A stretch of 64,000 nucleotides of DNA from the NCBI GenBank assembly GCA_902761665.1, contig CACWLA010000003.1, positions 124,001-188,000 on the forward strand. The letters run 5' to 3'. Within the stretch, counting starts at the first letter, position 1. The number at the start of each line of letters is the position of its first letter. Below the pieces are notes generated by a model that worked only from the letters and a program-made list of their open reading frames with translations, was not told the DNA's origin and ran no database searches. Source of the DNA: an uncultured Lachnospiraceae bacterium (GTDB taxonomy: Bacteria > Bacillota > Clostridia > Lachnospirales > Lachnospiraceae). Below, piece after piece: positions 16,676-26,877 of the stretch. Position numbers and translations under genes: made by a program.

Positions 16676-17965
16676 ATGAAGTATGTCATGAAAGGCGGGA
16701 TACCCCTCGTGGGGGAGGTGACCGTCAGCGGAGCCAAGAATGCCGCCCTCGGCGTTCTCACGGCTGCCATCATGGCTGATGAGACCGTTACCGTCGAGAA
16801 TCTTCCGGACGTCATGGACATCAAGGTCCTGCTGTCCGCTTTTGAAGAGATCGGCGTGGCGGTCGAACGTCCTTCGCGGCACAAGGCCCGCCTCAACGGA
16901 GCGAACATCTTTTCCGCCTGTGCCGACAGCGACAACATGAAGAAGATCCGCGCCAGCTACTATCTGCTCGGCGCTTTGCTCGGTAAATATCACCATGCCG
17001 AAGTGGCCCTGCCCGGCGGCTGCAACATCGGGACCCGCCCGATCGACCAGCACCTGAAGGGCTTCCGTCTGCTGGGCGCAGACGTTTCCATGAAGGACGG
17101 CAAGGTCATTCTGGATGCCCGCGAACTGCACGGGGCGCATATCTATCTGGACATGGCGTCCGTCGGCGCGACCATCAACCTGATGCTGGCGGCGGCAATG
17201 GCGAAGGGCAATACGATCATTGAAAATGCGGCGAAGGAGCCGCATATCGTTGACGTGGCCAACATGCTCAACAGCATGGGGGCTTCCATCAAGGGCGCCG
17301 GCATGGACGTCATCCGCATCAAGGGCGTCGACCGCCTGCACGGCAGCGAGTACATGATCATCCCCGACCAGATCGAGGCCGGCACCTTCATGATGGCGGC
17401 GGCGATCACCCGCGGCGACATCCTGGTCCGCAACATCATCCCGCAGCACATGGACGCCATTTCCGCGAAGCTCATCGAAATGGGCTGCGAAGTGACGGAA
17501 CTGGGCAGCGCGATCCGCGTGACCGGCAAGCCGAATTTCTATGCCTGCAACGTGAAAACGCTGCCGTATCCGGGCTTCCCGACCGACATGCAGCCGCTCA
17601 TGGGCGTGTGCCTGTCGCTCGCCGAGGGCACCGGGATCATTACCGAGAGCATTTACGAGAACCGCTTCAAATACGTGGATGAGCTGGCCAAGATGGGCGT
17701 CGACGCGGAAGTGCGCGGCACCGTGGCCGTGTTCAAGGGCAGCGGGATCCTGCGCGGCGCGGAAGTGAACGCCCCCGACCTTCGGGCCGGCGCGGCGCTT
17801 GTGCTGGCAGGTCTTGCGGCGGACGGCTACTCCGTCGTGAACAACATCGAATACGTTCTGCGCGGTTACGAAGATTTTGACGGAAAGCTCAGGGAACTCG
17901 GTGCGGAGATCGCCGTGGCCGAGGACGACCGGGACATTCATAAATTCAAGATGAGAGTTGGATAA
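16676..17965 (+). CDS. murA: UDP-GlcNAc 1-carboxyvinyltransferase MurA
   Basis: A 429-residue enzyme transferring enolpyruvate from PEP to UDP-GlcNAc, the first committed step of peptidoglycan synthesis. The active-site cysteine lies in [15 protein letters not shown] (near residue 116); a cysteine here usually means fosfomycin can alkylate the enzyme. [10 protein letters not shown] and RFKYVDEL are conserved family segments. The ATG at 16676 follows AAGGAG; a longer frame begins upstream of the -10 box and is rejected. metK starts 1 bp after the stop codon. Confidence 0.96.
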   Translation: MKYVMKGGIPLVGEVTVSGAKNAALGVLTAAIMADETVTVENLPDVMDIKVLLSAFEEIGVAVERPSRHKARLNGANIFSACADSDNMKKIRASYYLLGALLGKYHHAEVALPGGCNIGTRPIDQHLKGFRLLGADVSMKDGKVILDARELHGAHIYLDMASVGATINLMLAAAMAKGNTIIENAAKEPHIVDVANMLNSMGASIKGAGMDVIRIKGVDRLHGSEYMIIPDQIEAGTFMMAAAITRGDILVRNIIPQHMDAISAKLIEMGCEVTELGSAIRVTGKPNFYACNVKTLPYPGFPTDMQPLMGVCLSLAEGTGIITESIYENRFKYVDELAKMGVDAEVRGTVAVFKGSGILRGAEVNAPDLRAGAALVLAGLAADGYSVVNNIEYVLRGYEDFDGKLRELGAEIAVAEDDRDIHKFKMRVG

Positions 17966-17966
17966 G

Positions 17967-19160
<1,194 letters not shown>

Positions 19161-19175
19161 CAGGGGGAAACAGCC

Positions 19176-20942
19176 ATGATGCAGATGAGGACTCATACCT
19201 GCGGGGAACTGCGGATGGAACACGTCGGACAGACTGTTACGCTGTCCGGCTTCATGGAAAACGTCCGCATGGTCGGCGGCAGCCTTGCCTTCGTGATCCT
19301 GCGTGACTTCTACGGCACGACCCAGCTGGTCGCGGAGTCCCCGGAGATCCTCGAGGTCTTCAAGGGCATGAACAAGGAAACGACGATCCAGGTGACGGGT
19401 AAGGTGCGCGAGCGCTCCAGCAAGAACCCGAAGCTTCCGACCGGCGACATCGAAGTGGTGCCGGACGAAGTGAAGATCCTCGGCAAGTGCCGCTACAACG
19501 CCCTGCCCTTCGAGATCAACCGGAGCCGCGAGGCCGATGAGACCCAGCGCCTGAAATACCGCTTCCTTGACCTTCGGAACCCCGCGGTCAAGAAGAACAT
19601 CATCCTGAGGACCCAGGTCATCGCCGCCATGCGCAAGGCCATGATGGAGCATGATTTCCTGGAGATCACGACCCCCATCCTGACGGCCTCGTCGCCTGAA
19701 GGCGCGCGCGACTACCTGGTTCCCGCGAGAAAGCATCCGGGCAAGTTCTATGCCCTGCCGCAGGCGCCGCAGCAGTTCAAGCAGCTGCTGATGACCGCCG
19801 GCTTCGACCGCTATTTCCAGATCGCGCCCTGCTTCCGCGACGAAGACGCGCGCGGCGACCGTTCGCCGGGCGAATTCTACCAGCTCGACATGGAGATGGC
19901 CTTCGCGACGCAGGAGGACGTTTTCGCCGTGATCGAGGACGTGCTGCCGCCGATCTTCGCGAAATACGGCACTTACAACGTGGCGACGAAGCCGCCGTTC
20001 AGACGCATCAGCTACAATGACGCGCTGGCGGTCTACGGCTCCGACAAACCGGACCTCCGCATCGACCTGACCGGAAAGGATATCAGCGATCTCTTCGCGG
20101 ATACCGAGTTTGAACCGCTTAAAGGACAGACCGTAAAGGCCGTCCCGATCAGTCACTGCAGCCTGACCCGCAAGCAGATCGAAAAGCTCCTTGCCGATTG
20201 CGAAGTACAGAGCGGCTCCAAGGGCTACTGGTTCAAGGTGGAAGAGGAAGGCCTTGCCGGCGGCATCGCGAAGTTTGCGAACCCGGTAAAGGAAGCCCTC
20301 ACCGAGCGCCTGGGCCTCGAACCCGGCATGCTGGTCGTTGTCGCGGCCGGCGAGCTCGCGACCAAGTCTATGGGCGTCATGATCAAGACCTTCGGCGCGA
20401 ACTGCGAAGGCCACATGGATAAGGAACGCTACGAGTTCTGCTGGATCGTGGACTTCCCGATGTATGAGATCGGCGAGGAAAGCGGCGAACTGGAATTCTG
20501 CCACAACCCCTTCTCCATGCCGGCGGGCGGACTGGACGTCCTGCTTGCCGCGGAGCGCGGCGAGATCGATCCGCTCACCATCACGGCCGACCAGTACGAC
20601 CTGGTCTGCAACGGCATCGAGCTCTCCTCGGGTGCGGTAAGAAATCACGATCCCGAGATCATGATCAAGGCCTTCGAGATGGTTCGCCTGGGCGAAGACG
20701 ACGTCAAGGCCAAGTTCCCGGCCATGTACAATGCCTTTTGCTACGGCGCGCCGCCTCATGCGGGCATCGCCCCCGGCGTCGACCGCATCGTCATGCTGCT
20801 GGCCGCCGAGGAGACCATCCGCGAGATCATCCCGTTCCCGATGAACAAGAACGCGCAGGACGTGATGATGGGCGCCCCTTCCGAGGTCACGCAGAAGCAG
20901 CTCGACGAACTGCACATCAAGGTGGATCTGGAAGACAAATAA
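19176..20942 (+). CDS. aspS: Aspartyl-tRNA synthetase
   Basis: A 588-residue class II synthetase of the bacterial type: N-terminal OB-fold anticodon-binding domain (residues about 1-110), motif 2 FRDEDARGDRSPGEFYQLD (near 220), the bacterial GAD insertion domain (about 290-410), and motif 3 GIAPGVDRIVMLL near 530. It charges tRNA-Asp. Whether it is discriminating cannot be settled without checking for gatCAB elsewhere. It follows metK by 15 bp and ends at a terminator. Confidence 0.96.
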   Translation: MMQMRTHTCGELRMEHVGQTVTLSGFMENVRMVGGSLAFVILRDFYGTTQLVAESPEILEVFKGMNKETTIQVTGKVRERSSKNPKLPTGDIEVVPDEVKILGKCRYNALPFEINRSREADETQRLKYRFLDLRNPAVKKNIILRTQVIAAMRKAMMEHDFLEITTPILTASSPEGARDYLVPARKHPGKFYALPQAPQQFKQLLMTAGFDRYFQIAPCFRDEDARGDRSPGEFYQLDMEMAFATQEDVFAVIEDVLPPIFAKYGTYNVATKPPFRRISYNDALAVYGSDKPDLRIDLTGKDISDLFADTEFEPLKGQTVKAVPISHCSLTRKQIEKLLADCEVQSGSKGYWFKVEEEGLAGGIAKFANPVKEALTERLGLEPGMLVVVAAGELATKSMGVMIKTFGANCEGHMDKERYEFCWIVDFPMYEIGEESGELEFCHNPFSMPAGGLDVLLAAERGEIDPLTITADQYDLVCNGIELSSGAVRNHDPEIMIKAFEMVRLGEDDVKAKFPAMYNAFCYGAPPHAGIAPGVDRIVMLLAAEETIREIIPFPMNKNAQDVMMGAPSEVTQKQLDELHIKVDLEDK

Positions 20943-20948
20943 AAGCTG

Positions 20949-20989
20949 AAAAGAGACTGCGGCCGGCATTTCTGCCCGCAGCCTCTTTT
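20949..20989 (+). terminator. Intrinsic terminator after aspS
   Basis: Stem AAAAGAG-CTGCGG / CCGCAG-CTCTTTT with one internal mismatch pair and a 13-base loop, ending in TTTT. It lies 30 bp before the next start codon, so the downstream gene probably relies on read-through or an unseen promoter. Confidence 0.78.
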
Positions 20990-21019
20990 GTCATGGCAGA
21001 ACTGCCGGAAAGAAAGATC

Positions 21020-21628
21020 ATGAAAGAACAGGTCATTTTTGAGATCATCGGTTACGTCGGCTCGGCTTTCGTGCTGGCGTCGTTCCTCATGGCGTCAGTG
21101 GTGCGGCTCCGCATCATCAACAGCATCGGCTGCGTGGTGTCGGTCGTCTACGGGCTGCTCATTCACGCCTACCCGACCGTGATCATGAACGCGGCGCTGC
21201 TGATCATCAATATCTTTTTCCTGATCCGGATGTCAAAGCAGAAGAGCGCGGCATACCATGCGGACCGGGCGGAAGCCGGGGACCAGTTCCTGCGGTATTT
21301 CCTCACGGCGCACGGCGAGGACATCCGCAGATACTTTCCGGCCTTTGACGGCGCTGCAGGCTGCGGCTACATCCGCTTTGCCTACTGCGGTGACAAGGCA
21401 GCCGGCCTCGTGATGGGCGAGCTTGCGGACGGCACGCTGGATCTGAAACTCGACTATACGACGCCCGAGTACCGCGACCTCTCCGTCGGCAGCTGGCTCT
21501 ATGAGAGCCTGGCAGCAGAGGGTATCCGGAAAGTGATACTCTCGGTCCCTACGCAGGAACACGAGAAATACATGCAGAAGATGGGCTTCGTGAAGGAAGG
21601 CGACGCCTGGGTGAAGACATTGGGCTGA
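21020..21628 (+). CDS. YgjV-like membrane domain fused to a GNAT-like domain
   Basis: A 202-residue protein in two parts. Residues 1-72 form three hydrophobic helices resembling the small YgjV-type membrane family. Residues about 85-200 resemble a GNAT acetyltransferase fold (DYTTPEYRDLSVGSWLYESLAAEGIRK resembles the acetyl-CoA loop region, ending YMQKMGFVKEG). The combination is consistent with a membrane-anchored acyltransferase; substrate unknown. Start is uncertain: the ATG at 21020 has a weak GGAAAG site; the ATG at 20993 lies against the terminator. The RidA-family gene follows after 12 bp. Confidence 0.72.
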   Translation: MKEQVIFEIIGYVGSAFVLASFLMASVVRLRIINSIGCVVSVVYGLLIHAYPTVIMNAALLIINIFFLIRMSKQKSAAYHADRAEAGDQFLRYFLTAHGEDIRRYFPAFDGAAGCGYIRFAYCGDKAAGLVMGELADGTLDLKLDYTTPEYRDLSVGSWLYESLAAEGIRKVILSVPTQEHEKYMQKMGFVKEGDAWVKTLG

Positions 21629-21640
21629 GAGGAGAGAAAG

Positions 21641-22015
21641 ATGAGATTTGTTGAAGGACTTACTTCCAAGGGCGGACATTATTCCCCGGGCGTCATTGCC
21701 GGCGGGATGCTCTATATTTCGGGCCAGCTCCCGATCGATCCCGGGACCGGGAAGATCGCGGAAGGCGGAATCAGGGAGCAGACAAAGCAGGCACTCGCGA
21801 ACGTCGGCCGGGTGCTCGAAGCCGCCGGCTGCCGCCGTGAAGACGTCGTCATGTGCCGTGTGTATATTTCGGATATGGGCAACTGGGATGCGGTCAATGA
21901 AGTCTACTCTGCCTTTTTCGGGAGCCACAAACCGGCCCGTGCGGTCGTCCCGACCCGAGAACTCCACCACGGTGCTCTCGTCGAGATCGAAGCCACGGCG
22001 GAAATGAAGGGGTAA
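21641..22015 (+). CDS. ridA: RidA-family enamine/imine deaminase
   Basis: A 124-residue YjgF/YER057c/UK114 family protein. Conserved segments: YSPGVIAGGMLYISGQLPIDP, EQTKQALANV, and the arginine in PTR (RAVVPTREL) that binds the substrate carboxylate in true RidA proteins, with the terminal glutamate EIEATAE. RidA proteins hydrolyse reactive 2-aminoacrylate-type imines. RBS GAGAGGAGAG. Probably co-transcribed with the YgjV-GNAT gene. Assignment to the RidA subgroup rather than another subgroup is likely but not proven. Confidence 0.9.
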   Translation: MRFVEGLTSKGGHYSPGVIAGGMLYISGQLPIDPGTGKIAEGGIREQTKQALANVGRVLEAAGCRREDVVMCRVYISDMGNWDAVNEVYSAFFGSHKPARAVVPTRELHHGALVEIEATAEMKG

Positions 22016-22039
22016 AGCGCAGCGATTCGGAGAAAACAG

Positions 22040-22459
22040 ATGGAAAAGCTGGAGATCAACGGAACAGTATTTTCGTTCGATCCGGAGAAGACAAGGGAAT
22101 ATTACAGGACAAACGAGGTCTGTGACTGCGCATACTGTTTGCAGTTCCGCCATACTGTCAGAGATTCATATCCGGAACTGGCAGCGTATCTTGCCCGCTT
22201 CGGTATCGATATTGCGCGGCCTGACGAAACCGGCCCGATCGATCTGGAAGACGGTATTCTGTACACTTTTGCCGGGTATACGGTATGCGGCAGTGCGCCG
22301 GAAGGAGCGGATGAAGACATAAGCATTGATGTCGACGGGAAAACGCTGCAGCTCGATTTCGGCGCGGGCTTTCAATTTCCCAACAGTCAGAAGGAAGAGT
22401 ATTTCTCGCTGACGGTCTATGACCTGTATCTTCCCCGGGTGAATGTTGCAGAAGAATAA
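22040..22459 (+). CDS. Conserved protein of unknown function with Cys motif
   Basis: A 139-residue soluble protein. The most distinctive segment is NEVCDCAYCLQFRH near residue 31, a CxCxxC cluster that could bind metal, followed by a segment common to uncharacterised Clostridial proteins (AYLARFGIDIARPDET). The C-terminal half is acidic and beta-rich. RBS is a weak CGGAGAAAAC. It lies 24 bp after the RidA gene and before the BlaI promoter. I recognise the family as conserved but unnamed. Confidence 0.75.
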   Translation: MEKLEINGTVFSFDPEKTREYYRTNEVCDCAYCLQFRHTVRDSYPELAAYLARFGIDIARPDETGPIDLEDGILYTFAGYTVCGSAPEGADEDISIDVDGKTLQLDFGAGFQFPNSQKEEYFSLTVYDLYLPRVNVAEE

Positions 22460-22494
22460 TTGATGCCTAATCGAGAAGATTTTTCAAAACCCCC

Positions 22495-22523
22495 TTGACA
22501 GGATTGGTTTATTACGATAAACT
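22495..22523 (+). promoter_or_regulatory. Sigma-A promoter of the BlaI-M56 operon
   Basis: Consensus TTGACA, 17-bp spacer, TAAACT. The spacer and -10 lie inside the first operator dyad, so bound repressor would block RNA polymerase. Confidence 0.88.
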
Positions 22524-22548
22524 GCAGATAGGTTTATCGGAATAAACC
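22507..22548. promoter_or_regulatory. Twin BlaI-type operator dyads
   Basis: Two perfect dyads: GTTTAT-TACG-ATAAAC (22507-22522, over the promoter) and GGTTTAT-CGGA-ATAAACC (22531-22548, just after the start point). Their centres are 25 bp apart. They differ in sequence from the staphylococcal TACA/TGTA operator but have the same paired layout; autoregulation by the BlaI protein encoded next is inferred. Confidence 0.85.
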
Positions 22549-22570
22549 CTCGTTAAGGAGGTTTTTTGTT

Positions 22571-22942
22571 ATGATCGATATTGAACTCGGGGCAGTACAG
22601 GAACGCTTTGCGGACATCGTCTGGGCGAACGAACCCGTCGCGTCCGGCGAACTCGTGAAGATCTGCGAGCGGGAGCTTTCCTGGAAGAAGCCGACGACAT
22701 ACACCGTCCTGCGCAAACTCTGCGAGAAGGGCCTGCTGCAGAATGAGGGCGGCGTCGTATCGGCCCGCATTTCCCGTGAAGATTTTTATTCGAAAAAGAG
22801 CGAGCAGATCGTTGCGGATTCCTACAAGGGGTCCCTCCCTGCCTTCGTCGCGGCCTTCATTTCCCGCAAGGATCTGACGGAGCAGGAGGCAGACGAGATC
22901 CGGCAGATGATCGACGCTTTCCGGAAGGGAGAAAAGCCATGA
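22571..22942 (+). CDS. BlaI/MecI/CopY-family repressor
   Basis: A 123-residue protein with the winged helix typical of BlaI (EPVASGELVKICERELSWKKPTTYTVLRKLCEKGLLQNE) in residues 15-60 and a C-terminal dimerisation region (SLPAFVAAFISRKDLTEQEADEIRQMI). It should bind the two dyads upstream and be removed by the co-encoded M56 protease. RBS AAGGAGG. Its stop overlaps the M56 start by 4 bp (ATGA). No beta-lactamase gene is adjacent. Confidence 0.93.
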   Translation: MIDIELGAVQERFADIVWANEPVASGELVKICERELSWKKPTTYTVLRKLCEKGLLQNEGGVVSARISREDFYSKKSEQIVADSYKGSLPAFVAAFISRKDLTEQEADEIRQMIDAFRKGEKP

Positions 22943-24912
22943 GCAGCCTCTTTTTGAAGATCGTCAACATGAGCATCGCGGCGGGTTGGCTTATCCTGGC
23001 CGTGATCGTCCTGCGCTTTCTGCTGAAAAAGGCGCCGAAATGGAGCGTCTGCCTGCTCTGGGCGCTTGCGGCTGTCCGGCTGGTCTGTCCCTTCTCTATT
23101 GAGAGCATCCTCAGCCTGATCCCGAGCAGTGAGACGGTGCCGGCGAACATCGAAATGATGCGGGAGCCGGCGATCGATTCGGGAATCGGCGTGATCAATG
23201 AGGCCGTCAATCCGGTGGTTGGTTCGTTTGCCCCGGACCCGACGTTCGTCACGAGCGCGAACCCGCTGCAGGTCCTGATCCCGCTCTTGGCCTGCATCTG
23301 GATCGCAGGCATCGCAATCATGCTGCTTTATGCGCTGATCAGCTACCGGAAGCTGAAAAAGAGCGTCGCCGCGTCCGTCCCGGCCGGCGAAGGCATCATG
23401 ATCTGCGACGAAGTGCCTTCGCCCTTTATCCTCGGGCTTTTCCGGCCGCAGATCTATGTCCCTTCTTCCATGGAAGGCCCGACCCGCGAGTATGTTTTGG
23501 CGCACGAGCAGGCGCATCTTGTGCGCCGCGACCATCTGTGGAAGCCGCTCGGCTTTCTGATCCTGGCCGTCTACTGGTTCAATCCGCTCTGCTGGATCGC
23601 TTACATCCTGCTCTGCCGCGACATCGAGGCGGCCTGCGATGAGAAGGTCATCCGCAATATGGATAAAGATGCCATGGCCGCCTACTCGCAGGCGCTGCTG
23701 GATTGCAGCTCCCCACGGAAACGCATCACAGCCTGCCCGCTCGCTTTCGGCGAAGTCGGGGTGAAGGATCGCGTGAAAGCCGTCCTGAACTACAAAAAGC
23801 CGGCTTTCTGGATCATCGCGGCGGCGGTCGTCATCTGCATCATCGCGGGCGTCTGCTTCCTCACGAATCCGAAGAAGGAGGATCCGGAGCCGACGGAGGT
23901 GCATACGGTGTTTACGGCAACGGTTATCCGGAATCTGGGAGACATCATCTACGTAGAGCCCGACGAGGGCACGTGGGAACGGCGCTCCAGCGACAATATC
24001 GAAGTAACGCTTAAGGGTTTGACGATCGATCCGGTGCCGGCTGCCGGCGACCGTGTGGAGATCGATCACGACGGCATGATCCAGGAGGTCTATCCCGCCA
24101 GGCTGTCGAAGGTCTGGTCGGTCAGGGTGATTGAAAAAGGAGCAGCGATGTCATTCAGATCCCCGGGGGTTTATTGGAACGAGCAAGGGTATCCCGTATA
24201 CACGGAACCGTCAAGCACGGAAACGTCATTGGGACAGGTCCACCCGTGCATCACGTTTTCCGACGGAATGAACTGGTGGGCAACCGCAGACATCGCCACG
24301 TCTTTCGGGATCGGCGGAAAATATACGCTGGAAGGTGACCGGATCCTGCTGCGGCAGCAGAGGGCGATGAACGCACCGGTCGATACCGAAACGACGATCT
24401 TCGAGCTGCAAATCCTCTCGGAGACCGAGGTGAAAGTGGTCAAGGCGACGGAGGAGGCAAAGTACTTTATCATCGCGGAAGGCGACGTTCTGACCTATTG
24501 GTCGCCGCCCGATCTCTCCACCAGTTCACACGTGGAAATCGATGCGGACCCGCTTCCGGGCAGGATCTATGATGGAGAAGAAGTCGTCATCGGCTACGCC
24601 ACGAAGATCGATGGCTGCGTGGAAATCAAGTGCCGTCCGTACATCCGTTTTGAAGAAGGGAATAAATGGTCGGGCGGCTACGAGGCGGAAGCTCTCTCTT
24701 ATCACGTAGAAGGAGAATATTTGCAGGATGGCAATCGGATCATCCTGCAGCAAACGAAAGGCGGCAGTTCCGGCGCCGGGAAGGAGTTCTTCGCGGAACT
24801 GCAGATCGTATCGGACGAATCACTCAAAATCGTCCGGCTGCCGCAGATCGTTACCCCGTCCTTTAACATGGATGAGGTTTTCACGCTCCGCGGGGAGAAC
24901 GCAGGCAATTGA
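22939..24912 (+). CDS. M56-family sensor metalloprotease (BlaR1-like)
   Basis: A 657-residue membrane protein: helices near residues 8-28, 35-57, 109-135, 200-225 and 291-310, with the zinc protease motif HEQAH at 189-193 and the third ligand region ACDEK further on, as in BlaR1/MecR1. After the last helix (from about 311) comes an extracellular region that is not a penicillin-binding transpeptidase: a small beta domain, then two tandem copies of a roughly 90-residue unit (near 430-515 and 560-650, shared pattern F-x-x-G-x-x-W ... G-x-Y ... G-x-R-I-x-L-x-Q ... ELQI). It presumably senses a ligand other than a beta-lactam. Coupled to the BlaI gene. Confidence 0.9.
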   Translation: MSSLFLKIVNMSIAAGWLILAVIVLRFLLKKAPKWSVCLLWALAAVRLVCPFSIESILSLIPSSETVPANIEMMREPAIDSGIGVINEAVNPVVGSFAPDPTFVTSANPLQVLIPLLACIWIAGIAIMLLYALISYRKLKKSVAASVPAGEGIMICDEVPSPFILGLFRPQIYVPSSMEGPTREYVLAHEQAHLVRRDHLWKPLGFLILAVYWFNPLCWIAYILLCRDIEAACDEKVIRNMDKDAMAAYSQALLDCSSPRKRITACPLAFGEVGVKDRVKAVLNYKKPAFWIIAAAVVICIIAGVCFLTNPKKEDPEPTEVHTVFTATVIRNLGDIIYVEPDEGTWERRSSDNIEVTLKGLTIDPVPAAGDRVEIDHDGMIQEVYPARLSKVWSVRVIEKGAAMSFRSPGVYWNEQGYPVYTEPSSTETSLGQVHPCITFSDGMNWWATADIATSFGIGGKYTLEGDRILLRQQRAMNAPVDTETTIFELQILSETEVKVVKATEEAKYFIIAEGDVLTYWSPPDLSTSSHVEIDADPLPGRIYDGEEVVIGYATKIDGCVEIKCRPYIRFEEGNKWSGGYEAEALSYHVEGEYLQDGNRIILQQTKGGSSGAGKEFFAELQIVSDESLKIVRLPQIVTPSFNMDEVFTLRGENAGN

Positions 24913-24946
24913 CGCCGCTGAGGCCGGAATGTTTCCGAAAGCATGA

Positions 24947-24985
24947 AAAAAGAGAAGGGCAGCTGTCGGCTGTCCTTCTCTTTTT
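24947..24985. terminator. Bidirectional terminator after the M56 gene
   Basis: A 17-bp stem (AAAAAGAGAAGGGCAGC with its complement, one G-T pair) and 5-base loop, T-runs on both strands; shared with the convergent monooxygenase-like gene. Confidence 0.92.
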
Positions 24986-25011
24986 GTGCGCTTACGACGA
25001 TGAGGCCTTTT

Positions 25012-25302
25012 TCACTCTTCAACAAAGAACTTCTCGATGACGGTGTCGTCTACGTATTCGGCCTTGACCTCGCCGATCCGCGCGAAATGCGGCTGCGCGG
25101 CGTGAGCCCTGAGCGCGTCTTTGTCGCGCCATTTTTCGACCAGGAGCAGCTCGTCGCTGCCGTCGGTCGGCAGATAGTAGTGGTATTTGATGTTGCCGTC
25201 TTCAGCGCGGCAGGCAGCGCCGAGGCCTTCCTCGTTCAGTTTGGCCAGGAACGCTTTATTCATTCCGGGCTTGCATTTGTAGGTGACGTTCAGTACGATC
25301 AT
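25012..25302 (-). CDS. Antibiotic biosynthesis monooxygenase (ABM) family protein
   Basis: A 96-residue ferredoxin-like alpha/beta barrel protein of the ABM/YgiN type (N-terminal IVLNVTYKCKPG, LLVEKWRDKDALRAHAAQPHF). Members are small dimeric quinol monooxygenases or stress proteins; activity cannot be inferred from sequence alone. RBS AAAGGAGA. Single gene with its own promoter and terminator. Confidence 0.9.
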   Translation of the reverse strand: MIVLNVTYKCKPGMNKAFLAKLNEEGLGAACRAEDGNIKYHYYLPTDGSDELLLVEKWRDKDALRAHAAQPHFARIGEVKAEYVDDTVIEKFFVEE

Positions 25303-25338
25303 GGCTTTCTCCTTTGCGTCAAAAGGTGTTTCTCTTAG

Positions 25339-25367
25339 ATTTTAGCGTCATTGCGCCGGGCGGTCAA
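25339..25367 (-). promoter_or_regulatory. Sigma-A promoter of the ABM gene
   Basis: Minus-strand TTGACC, 17 bp, TAAAAT. The -35 lies 2 bp after the last codon of the upstream membrane protein gene. Confidence 0.8.
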
Positions 25368-25368
25368 G

Positions 25369-26877
25369 TCATTCCGGGAAGAACCAGCTCATCTCCAGCA
25401 GGACGACAGCGAATTCCCAGCCCCGGGACATGTAGGAACTGCTCTTCCGGAAGGCCTCTGCCGACTGCACCGGATAGTGGAACCCGTTTATATGATGGAT
25501 ATAATACAGGCCGGAGAAGTATCTGCTCCAGATCAGCTCTTTTGCGTTCTCACCCCAGGCAAAGTCGATCCCCGGATAAGGATCGCTGACGCTCAGCGTG
25601 ACATAGCCGCGGGCGTTTTGATATTTGTTCGGCAGAGAGAAAGAGGCAAAATACGCTTCTCCGCTGAAGCCGGTACTGAAAGTGCCGAAAGTGACGCCCT
25701 GCTGGCTGTAATAACCGTGGGTGACGGAAGGGATCACGGCTGTTTGGGTCTCCCCTTTTTGTCCGATCAGGATCCGGCCGTGCGGTTCCTCCGTAAAGTC
25801 TGTCCAGCCGAAGAGCTGCATCGGCCGCAGTTCCAGCGCGTCCGTGCCGTAATAGCCTTTTTCGTCGGGCAGCGTGAAATGGTAAAATACTTTCCACACA
25901 CGGGGCTTTTCGGAAAGAACTACGGCGATGCTTTCCAGTTTCAGACCGTCCAGCGTGCCGTCGTGATAGAAGGATTCCTGCCGCATGATGCTGAGCGCCC
26001 CGTCACAGGCCAGGATGTCTTCTTCCGTCAGGTCATCCAGGACCGTTTCGGGAAAGCCCAGAGCGAGCAGGTCTTCGCGTACGGCGAGAGTCTCTGCGCG
26101 TCCGTACGAAGCGGGCGCCGTCCATTTCATGGGATAGCGGCTGAAGAAGAGCACCCCGATGAGGCTGCCGAGGACCAGTATGCCGAAGAACGTGCCGAGC
26201 AGCGCTTCTTTGGTGATCTTGACCGGCGAAGGCGTGACGGCGTAGCCGGCTTCATCCAGCGTATGGGACAGGCGGTAAACGTTGACGAGCCCGGCAATGA
26301 TCACAACGATCATGATGATGCTGAAAAGTCCGCCGGCGTTAAGCAGCGCCAGGATGAAAACGGCCACATAGGCGCCGATCAGGAAACTGACGGCAGAGGT
26401 GTCCTCTTTTGCGCCGGCTTTCTTCTGCACTGCGGCGATCCCGTCCCGCAGGCAGACGAGCTGTGACAGGAACAGCAGAGCGGAAACAAGGCCCAGGATG
26501 AAGAGGATATCGGCGGAGAGGAGACGGTTTAAGGCATCCGACCAAAGCGTTGACTTAAGCAGAGCGTCCGCAAGGTACCAGCCGGCGCGCACCAGCTCCA
26601 GGATCCAGCCATGCCGGAAACTTTTATTTTCCCCGCGCAGGCGGTTCCAGCCAAGAAGGCCCAGCGCGCCGGAGGCGGCGCCCTGAATGATCCCGACAAG
26701 GGGCTGGTCCGGAAAGTTGATCAGGCCGATCCCGATGCTGAGCAGGATCAGGAGAAAGGCTTCGGTCCAGGGCGTGACAAGTCTGCTGATCTCGGAAGAG
26801 GCTTCTTCGGGGAGATGCGCGGACAGGAATTCGTCAAAGCTGTCTTCGCCCGGCACGGACGGCAGTTTTTCACTCAT
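25369..26877 (-). CDS. Large membrane protein coupled to ECF sigma (anti-sigma candidate)
   Basis: A 502-residue protein: a cytosolic N-terminus with FDEFLSAHLPEE and VTPW (residues about 14-38), a motif I recall from Clostridial proteins encoded next to ECF sigma factors; six or more membrane helices between about 40 and 235; and an extracellular C-terminal region of about 260 residues starting at FSRYPMKW and ending WFFPE. Its start overlaps the sigma gene stop by 4 bp, the usual arrangement for a membrane anti-sigma factor. The extracellular region is related to that of the 511-residue neighbour. Anti-sigma function is inferred. Confidence 0.75.
   Translation of the reverse strand: MSEKLPSVPGEDSFDEFLSAHLPEEASSEISRLVTPWTEAFLLILLSIGIGLINFPDQPLVGIIQGAASGALGLLGWNRLRGENKSFRHGWILELVRAGWYLADALLKSTLWSDALNRLLSADILFILGLVSALLFLSQLVCLRDGIAAVQKKAGAKEDTSAVSFLIGAYVAVFILALLNAGGLFSIIMIVVIIAGLVNVYRLSHTLDEAGYAVTPSPVKITKEALLGTFFGILVLGSLIGVLFFSRYPMKWTAPASYGRAETLAVREDLLALGFPETVLDDLTEEDILACDGALSIMRQESFYHDGTLDGLKLESIAVVLSEKPRVWKVFYHFTLPDEKGYYGTDALELRPMQLFGWTDFTEEPHGRILIGQKGETQTAVIPSVTHGYYSQQGVTFGTFSTGFSGEAYFASFSLPNKYQNARGYVTLSVSDPYPGIDFAWGENAKELIWSRYFSGLYYIHHINGFHYPVQSAEAFRKSSSYMSRGWEFAVVLLEMSWFFPE

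Noticed and set aside
22571..24912. A beta-lactam resistance locus
   Set aside because: The regulator pair is of that family, but no beta-lactamase or penicillin-binding protein gene is adjacent and the sensor lacks the penicillin-binding domain.
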